From contig JAYWVB010000035.1 of assembly GCA_039881045.1 (NCBI GenBank), positions 1-64,000 on the forward strand: 64,000 nucleotides of DNA, read 5' to 3'. The DNA comes from Chaetomium olivaceum. Its lineage: Eukaryota > Ascomycota > Sordariomycetes > Sordariales > Chaetomiaceae. Position numbers and translations under genes: made by a program. The notes beneath the pieces were generated by a model. It searched no databases and was not told where the DNA came from. It was given only the letters and a program-made list of their open reading frames with translations. This document shows, piece by piece, positions 57,787 through 64,000 of this stretch. The stretch's first letter is position 1. Each line of letters begins with the position of its first letter.

Positions 57787-59103
57787 CGGTTCTGGTTTTG
57801 GTTGTTCTGGTTTTGGTTGGCGTTATTAGGCTTGGGCTGTGGCTGGGCCGAGGCCTGGGGCGCGGGGCGGGCCTGGTTGAATTGCTGGGGCGGACGAGCG
57901 GCGGCGGGAGGGCCACGGGCAGCTGCTCCAGGAAAGTTGTTGGGGTTGGATTTTGCGGCTGGCTGAACCGGGGTTTGCGGTGGTGGTGGTGCCTGTCGCG
58001 GAGGGTTGTTGCCTGCTGAACTCGTCCTTGCTAACTGTCTTGCTGGCGGTTGCATGGGATTATTCCCCCCATTCTTTGGCTGGTTGTGGCTCACGTTAGA
58101 TCCGCTGAATTGGTTAGACTTCGTCTCGCTTGAGTCTGGTAGAACAATTTCATCTGGGTTACTGTCGTCCGTGGTGATGTTGAAGTCCACCTCGTCCAAT
58201 TCTGAAAAAATGGTTAGCTCATCATGGCCAAGATTAACAGCCGTGCCAAAGTCTTACCCTCCAGGAAATCCTCGAAAGAGTCTGCGGTCAATACTATCAT
58301 CATAATTAGCGCACGTCTCTTCCATAGGCATATCCGGGCTCACATTGAGGTGGCGGCGGCTGCGCCAGGGCCACTGCTGGCTGTTCCTTCTTGGGCTCCT
58401 CGGCCCTCTGTGTCTCCTTTTTGACCACATAATCTGGATGCCGATGTAGACGGCTCTCGTCAAACTTAGGCGGTGTTGTCTTAATCTTGGTAACCTTGGA
58501 CAGATACGTCTTGTCATAGAGGCAGTTCCCAAGCACGTTGCCGAATTGTCGTAGCGCTCTCTTTAGCGCGTCTGTGGTGCCCTCTTTTTTGGCCTTCTGA
58601 AAAGCGGTGCCCTTCGACTGCCCGTTCGCAACGATCCCATACCCAACGTCCTCATGATACGTTCCATCGCGCAATGTGACGCGCACGACAACTGCTATGC
58701 CGACATTGGCCCTTTTGCTCTGCCTATCCTCCTCGAAGTAGTCCGTTTCGATGCTCACGATGGACGAGGACCACCCGTTAAAGCCAAAAATATCATTGGC
58801 AAGTGCGATGCATTTATCGCCGCTGAGATAGTGCACCCTCCCTTGGCCGTTTCCAGGGCGGTCTGACAGGAATTCAGGGCCGAGCTGCTTTTCGAGTCGG
58901 CTCTGGAGTATGGCGATCTCTTCGCGGGAGTATTCGTACATACGCTGCTGCGGCGCTTCGAATGGTCTGGAACGAGAATTATGCTGATCACCTGGGCTGT
59001 GTTGCACTCGGGTCAGCTTTCACATCAACGGAGGATAGACTCTTCGTCTGCATCAACGAGCGGCGACGCTATGGAAGAGCTGGGCTGTAACGTACGCGGG
59101 CAT
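56961..59103 (-). CDS. rad52: Rad52-type recombination mediator
   Basis: Rad52 anneals single strands and loads Rad51 in homologous recombination; the Neurospora orthologue is mus-11. Minus-strand exons: 59103..59096, 58996..58344, 58281..58258 and 58201..56961, 641 residues. The first coding exon has only 8 bases (MPA begins), and the third 24. They were placed because MPAPGDQH is the usual fungal start and the short exon gives SFEDFLEELDEVDF in frame. All introns are GT...AG. The Rad52/Rad22 DNA-binding domain covers about residues 25-195, including EKQLGPEFLSDRPG and RVTLRDGTYHEDVGYG and the conserved ANGQSKGTAFQKAKKE. The C-terminal half is disordered and Pro/Gln-rich, with an unusual Asn-Gln repeat tract. 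No frame break was found. Sts1 is downstream in the same direction, well separated. Confidence 0.95.
57668..57800. repeat. GGTTCT hexamer minisatellite coding for (Asn-Gln)n
   Basis: Tandem hexamers GGTTCT alternate with GGTTGT in an 18-bp higher-order unit (57679-57740), then run as plain hexamers to about 57790. On the minus strand they encode NQ and HNQ repeats in the disordered C-terminal half of Rad52. The opposite frames give Val-Leu or Gly-Ser repeats and are not genes. Confidence 0.92.
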
Positions 59104-60147
59104 CGTGCCGGATTGTATGAGAGACACCCTCTCAGGTAACCTTGCAAAGCAATTGCAACGAGGTATGAGGATAGATTAGTACCGGCTTCCAGGTTGCTCA
59201 GTTCGAGATCAGTTCGAGAGTGGATCTCCGTGTGTTGCCTACAGGACTGCTTGCGCGAACGCGTGTTGCGGGCGCGACACGTGACGGTGGGGCACGTCAA
59301 TCACAGGCTGTCACGTGGACAGTTGCCCCGGCGCTGGAGCCAGCGCACTGCCGGCCCCTCACCCCGCTAAACATGGGATCAGCAAGTGTGCGAAGGGGAG
59401 ACGTTAATACATAGTTAGATCGGGGGAGTGTCATTTAGGTTTGATGCCTAGGTACATGTAACTATCACAGCCTCTAAGGATCCCCGGCGTTCAATCTTTG
59501 ACCCGGGGCAGAGCAGTCAAAAATTAAAAATACTTATCCATGTGTCAACACCGGTTGAAACCTCGCGGAACCATTTTAATACCTAGGCAGGCATGCATGC
59601 GCAGAAACAGTTCACGCAGGGAGAGTTATGTTTAGTGTTTGGAATGAGAGGAACTGGAACGGCAAGCCACAGGCCAGCAGACGGTCAGTCAACGGACTCA
59701 AGTCCTGACAGAGACGCAGGGTCACAACCATGGAAAGCCAAATACCTGCAATTGTATGTACGCACCAGACAGCCCAGAAAAGCACACTAGTCCCAAACCA
59801 CCTGCCACCAACAACAAAACGGTCCGCCACTGACTTGTGTGCGAACAGAGATACAAAACTAAACTTGACATCTCCACCGACTCGATGATCCCTCCGCTGC
59901 CGAGAGAAATCTGACGGAAGGGAGAGGACCACCAGTACATAGGAAAAGCTAACGATGGATATCAGAGTATGAAGGAAAATATGAACGCCGTTGGCCTAAA
60001 CCGCCCCTCAAGCCCCAAAAGTCTATGCCTCCCATTCCGCGATGCCCGGTGCTGAAATCAAAAGAAATGGTCGTGAGGTCATCGGTGATGCCCGCTGGCG
60101 CCCAAAGATGGCAACCAACTAGCCGGTCACACTCATGATCGCCGCGT
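59104..60147. other. Intergenic region between Rad52 and Sts1
   Basis: This is the upstream region of Rad52 and the 3' flank of Sts1. AT-rich at 59510-59590. No gene or RNA was recognised. Confidence 0.5.
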
Positions 60148-60970
60148 TTACCACGGACCGACCCGGACAGGGGAGCCGTAGTTTCCGTTGATAAGCTGGT
60201 TCAGGATCGAGTTGGGGTCCGACAGCCCGGATGCTGGCGCAGCACTCGGGTTGTTGCCGGCCCAGGGGACCTCGGTCGCCATGGCCGCCATTGCTTGTTC
60301 CATCTTTCCGCCAGATTGCTGGTTGTGCTTGGCCAGTCGCTGATCCCAGCCGCCCGTGTGCAAAACAAAGCCGCCTCCTCTCTTTGCCGCCTCCGTGATC
60401 ACCAACGCCCAGGCGCCCGATATCTCGTCGTATGCATTGTCTTTGTGGTGTCGATATTGTTGGCTCTCCCACTCGGGCAGGTCGTGGATAACCTTTGTCG
60501 CAGCGTCGAGATATTGTAATGAGATGTTGGCCTGCTGTTCGACGGGCGGCAGGAATTGGGGTGTGAAGTCGGAGATGGCATCGACAAGCGCGGCCAGCGG
60601 GCTGCTTGACCCGGAAGTATGTGTAGTCGGAGCTCGATTGGCCGAAAGGAACCGCAGCCTGCAATTTCGCCTGATAATCGCCCAAAACCTGAAGCGCCGA
60701 AGCGGCCGATGGTCGGGGCGCACCCGTCACCACCTCCCGGCCGATGTCTGGATGCCGCTCGCAGATAGTCTGAAGGACTGTGCACAATTGCGTGTTGTCG
60801 AGGGTTTCGAGTAGCCGGGGGAGCGACAGCGGGCGCCCGGCCATGTCGGCGCCGCCTCGGGGTTTCTTCGATGGTCGTGCGAGTTGTCGCGAGGATGTCG
60901 CCGGCGAGCTGAGTGGGGAGAGCGACATCTCATCGCCATCGTCGTCGGCTTTCCGCTTCCGGGACGCCAT
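60148..60970 (-). CDS. sts1: Sts1/Cut8, tethering factor for the nuclear proteasome (frame break near 60600)
   Basis: Sts1/Cut8 anchors 26S proteasomes in the nucleus. The single exon encodes about 273 residues after correcting one base. The N-terminus is basic and holds nuclear-signal-like patches MASRKRK and RPSKKPR. The Cut8 domain follows, with LLETLDNTQLCTVLQTICER, HPDIGREVVTGAPRPS and, after the break, DAISDFTPQFLPP and DEISGAWALVITEAAKR. Here the written frame has one base too many: removing one C from the CCC complementary to 60599-60601 changes the frame from KQPAGRACRC to KQPLAALVDAI, as expected. The ATG at 60970 was chosen because MASRKRKAD is the usual family block. The in-frame ATG at 61057 would add 29 residues and cannot be excluded. 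Confidence 0.88.
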
Positions 60971-62577
60971 ATTGTATTGCGGTACTGCAAAAGGATCAAT
61001 AAATCTGACTCGGGGCTCCGGTGTTGCAGTAAATAACCGCTTCCTGCTCCTGATCATGGTGTATCGCGGGGCCGATAGCGTCCGGGAGAGGCGGAGGTGA
61101 GGTGGGAGTGTGAAGAGACGAGCTTACCAGGGAGCGTCGGTGGGAGCCGAGAGGTTTCGCACTGAAGGGGAAAGGTCGGGGGTTGCAGTGATAAGAGGAC
61201 GCTCATTGTTCGGCCAGCGCAACGTAGCAAAGTGGCTTGTCACCAACGAGCTGGCGGGACGACAAACGCCTGTTGCGATTTGCCGGATTGCCCAACTCCA
61301 GGAGTGAAATGGAGGAGGTTGAGACGACGAAGCCTGTGGGGTGGGAAAATTGAGGAGGTGCTGCGGCGCAAACGAGCCATTCAGGCTACCCCAGTCCAAA
61401 AGCTCAGCCAGTCAGGGAATGATGGGTGGCCGAGAGGCAGAAGCAAGAAAGTGGAACTGCGACGAAAGTCACCGCTCGTTTTGGTCTTTGTTGTGGATGC
61501 AAGGGTTGCGAACTAACTGTGCCGGGCATTGCACTCTAAGATCCTAACTGTAAATGGAAATCTATCGCACGGTCCACTGGCATATGCACCCCGTCACTTG
61601 CCGCTGTGGACCGTTTTTCTTGCTCTCCTCCAGTGTCTGTCCCTAACTTGCGAGCTTGCGCGCCACACTTCGTTTGCTCTCAGAGGTACGAAGTACCCAG
61701 CGAACAGAGGCCCATGCAGAGGCGTTGGTTCGGGCATTAGTTATTAACTTCCATGACCTGCCTCCACAGGATTGTGTTGCCGCTCGGAGTGCAAGGAGTG
61801 ACAAAAGAACAATCGAAGCCGTCATAGCCGTAGCCAATTATCGAATACGACTTTTCGAGGTCGCCCCAAATGCTGCCGCGTGGCAAGGAGGCTTTGTACC
61901 TGAAGTTATTGCGCGGATGAGCTGCAAACAGGCCAAGCTCATCTAAGTGGAAGCGACGTCAGCTTGTTCGTTTGCTCCGATCCCAGAACCGAGCACTCGT
62001 CTAATTGCGACTGATATACATACCATGCGGTAAGCTGCGCCGTTTGTTTATTACCAAGACAATTCAGAGTTCCAGACCCGGTCAGGGTCAGTCTTGAACT
62101 CTTTCTCCATGATTCGCAATTGTACCAAAGCACAGGATATATAATCCGTACGGATTTCTGCGTGTGGTAAATGCACGCATGAGTACGAACCAAAGATTTG
62201 CGCTCATGGACGGTAAGGGAGGTAGGACTTTGAATATCAACAAGGAGTCCTTGTTCTTTATTGGTAGATTAGATTGCCCATGTGATTTGGCATCCGCTAC
62301 TATCAGTGGCCGACAGAAAGCACGAGAGCCAGGTCGTCTTCGGGAATGGATGTGCATAGCTGGTGGTCGGATGGCGCACTTGGTGTGGGTGAGTGGGTTT
62401 TGGGGTTGGCTGCCCCGCATTCCGGGCCTGGATGGCACGCTAAAAATGGAAGCAGTGCGCTTATCGCTTATCGACCGGGAAATTTTCGAAGAAGTTGATG
62501 CATCTCGTCAATGGATCTCAGAGTGGCATAGAAGTTCGCACCAGGCCAGATAGCGCACGACGAATCTATCATACACA
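60971..62577. other. Intergenic region between divergent Sts1 and Nop13 genes
   Basis: About 1.6 kb. ORFs at 61656-61946 (+) and elsewhere overlap in several frames without domain content. This is probably the upstream region of both genes. Confidence 0.5.
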
Positions 62578-63972
62578 ATGGCAAAAGAAGAACCAGAACA
62601 GATTGTGTCTGAGGAGGAGAAGGTCGACGCGTCCTCCAAGAAGCGGAAATCCGCCCTCGACGAAATCCAAGTCGACCTCTCGCTCCCCGAGCCTCCGTCC
62701 AAAAAGGCACGCCGTGTACTCAAGAAGGGCAAGACATTGCCGGTAAAACCGACAAGCGACGACGAAGAAGATGGCGAAGAAGTAAAAGCGGACGGGGCCA
62801 AGGATAGCAAGAAGAAAAAAGAGCGCTCCCCCTACGGCGTCTGGATCGGCAACCTGCGCTTTACCGTCACCAAGCCTGAGCTTCGCAAATGGCTGGTCGA
62901 CAACTCGGGCGGCAGCATCACCGAAGAATCCATCACCCGCGTTCACATGCCCACCACCAAGCCTACCGCTGGACCGGGTCCCAAGAAGGCTCCCGAGAAC
63001 CGCGGTTTCGCCTATGTCGATTTTGCTACCTTCGATGCCAACGTCGCGGCCATCGCCCTCTCCGAAACCGAATGGTACCGCCGCAAGCTCCTGATCAAGG
63101 ATAGCAAGAGCTTCGAGGGGCGGCCGAAGAAGGAAGAGCCCGCAGCTGTCGCAGCAGACGGGACTACGAGCAAGGGGGCTGGGTCGGGAGACGCCAAAGC
63201 CGCCCCTGGCGCCAGCACCAAGATCTTCGTGGGCAACATGTCGTTCAACACTACCGAAGACGACTTGTACGCGCACTTTGAGAAGTGCGGTAAGATCCGT
63301 TGGATCAAGGTGGCTACGTTCGAAGACTCGGGCAAGTGCAAGGGGTACGGGTGGGTCAACTTCGAGGACGCCGAGGCGGCAGCGTGGGCGGTTAAGGGGT
63401 TCGTCAAGGTGCGCGAGACAGTCGAAACGCTAGAAGATTTCATGGACGTAGACGAGCAGGACACCAAGCCATCCAGTGACGGCGAGGCCGAGGCCGAGAC
63501 GGCCGAGACCAACGGCGAAGCCAAACCATCCAACGACGACAACGACGAGAAATCCAGCGGGGACTCAGGCGACGACTCAGACAGCGACTCAAGCGACGCA
63601 TCGCCCCAAAAACCCACCCCGACCACCAAAGAACCCGCGCGCGTCCGCACCCGCAAGTGGTGGGTCAACCAGCTCCTCGGGCGCAACCTCAAGATCGAGC
63701 TGGCCGAGGACGACCAGACGCGCTACCACAAGCGCTTCGGCAAGGGCGCGACCGCCGCCAGGCGCCAGCAGGAGCAACAATCCGACAGCCACCACAAACC
63801 CACGCAAGGGCAAGGGAGGCGGAACAGGGACAGCAACGGGGAGGGCGGCGGCGGCAAGGAACAGCAGCAGCAGCAGCAGCAAAAGGCGATCAAGGTCCAG
63901 TCCGACGTCAGCGTTGCCCGCCTGACGGGCGCGCCGGTGGCGCACCAAGGGAAGAAGGTTACTTTCGATTGA
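62578..63972 (+). CDS. nop13: Nop13-like nucleolar protein with two RRM domains
   Basis: The single exon encodes 464 residues. Nop13 is an RNA-binding protein of the nucleolus found with pre-ribosomes. The acidic, Lys-rich N-terminus (SSKKRKSALDE, KKARRVLKKGK) is followed by RRM1 at about residues 85-182, with RNP2 GVWIGNLRF and RNP1 NRGFAYVDF. RRM2 at about 213-290 has RNP2 KIFVGNMSF and RNP1 CKGYGWVNF. RRM1 contains a long loop (THR/PTT region, KPTAGPGPKKAPE), as in Nop13 orthologues. Between RRM2 and the C-terminus lie a Ser/Asp-rich acidic stretch, a conserved RTRKWWVNQLLGR block, and a Gln8 tract from a CAG repeat (63863-63880). No frame break was found. The start ATG is the first in frame after a stop. 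Confidence 0.93.
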   Translation: MAKEEPEQIVSEEEKVDASSKKRKSALDEIQVDLSLPEPPSKKARRVLKKGKTLPVKPTSDDEEDGEEVKADGAKDSKKKKERSPYGVWIGNLRFTVTKPELRKWLVDNSGGSITEESITRVHMPTTKPTAGPGPKKAPENRGFAYVDFATFDANVAAIALSETEWYRRKLLIKDSKSFEGRPKKEEPAAVAADGTTSKGAGSGDAKAAPGASTKIFVGNMSFNTTEDDLYAHFEKCGKIRWIKVATFEDSGKCKGYGWVNFEDAEAAAWAVKGFVKVRETVETLEDFMDVDEQDTKPSSDGEAEAETAETNGEAKPSNDDNDEKSSGDSGDDSDSDSSDASPQKPTPTTKEPARVRTRKWWVNQLLGRNLKIELAEDDQTRYHKRFGKGATAARRQQEQQSDSHHKPTQGQGRRNRDSNGEGGGGKEQQQQQQQKAIKVQSDVSVARLTGAPVAHQGKKVTFD

Positions 63973-64000
63973 TGAGCATCGTCTGTCTGTCCGGCGAGGA

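Noticed and set aside
57423..58019. Plus-strand ORF with long Val-Leu repeats
   Set aside because: It is the antisense of the Asn-Gln minisatellite in Rad52, not a membrane protein.
63012..63692. 226-codon minus-strand ORF
   Set aside because: It is antisense to Nop13 over the acidic Ser/Asp-rich stretch.

Overview
This window is nuclear DNA of a filamentous ascomycete, most likely a Sordariomycete close to the Sordariales. Genes are intron-rich: most introns are 50-100 bp with GT...AG ends and CTAAC/CTAAT-like branch sites. The proteins are typical of filamentous fungi: a class III chitin synthase, a LaeA-like methyltransferase, a centractin Arp1, LST8, Scy1 and Rad52. No CRISPR array, transposase or virus was seen, and I could not support any tRNA or rRNA gene.

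Layout. 1-1835: 3' part of a chitin synthase (+), then about 4.7 kb without a convincing gene. 6.5-9.1 kb: a small SGRGGxGN-repeat (DUF3602/Par32-like) protein (+) facing Arp1 of dynactin (-). 9.9-14.3 kb: two divergent SAM-dependent methyltransferases, a COMT-type O-methyltransferase (-) and a ten-exon LaeA-like protein (+). 14.8-17.8 kb: a small putative mitochondrial membrane protein (-), whose intron holds a 31-bp G run, and homoserine kinase (-). 19.5-25.3 kb: a very large disordered protein (-). 27.6-28.9 kb: an IFRD-domain protein (-). 31.0-33.3 kb: an FHA protein with a C-terminal membrane anchor (+). 34.1-35.2 kb: an unrecognised gene with a frame break and an in-frame stop (+). 35.2-41.5 kb: gene-poor. 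41.5-46.5 kb: LST8 (+) and Scy1 pseudokinase (-), convergent. 47.6-50.1 kb: a PHD-finger protein (+). 52.3-56.2 kb: an APH-type kinase (+) convergent with a mitochondrial aconitase-family enzyme (-). 57.0-61.0 kb: Rad52 (-) and the proteasome tether Sts1/Cut8 (-). 62.6-64.0 kb: the nucleolar RRM protein Nop13 (+).

Functions are mostly housekeeping: cell wall, dynactin transport, threonine and possibly lysine metabolism, TORC1/2, COPI trafficking, recombination, nuclear proteasome tethering, ribosome biogenesis. The methyltransferase pair is the only part that hints at secondary metabolism.

The strongest anomaly is technical or evolutionary. At least 14 single-base frame breaks interrupt otherwise well-conserved genes, mostly where one G or C seems to be missing from a short G/C run. 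Adding or removing one base restores the family sequence and makes exon sums divisible by three. I read most as consensus errors rather than pseudogenes, but only reads or another assembly can decide. Coordinates of those genes are therefore given as whole spans.
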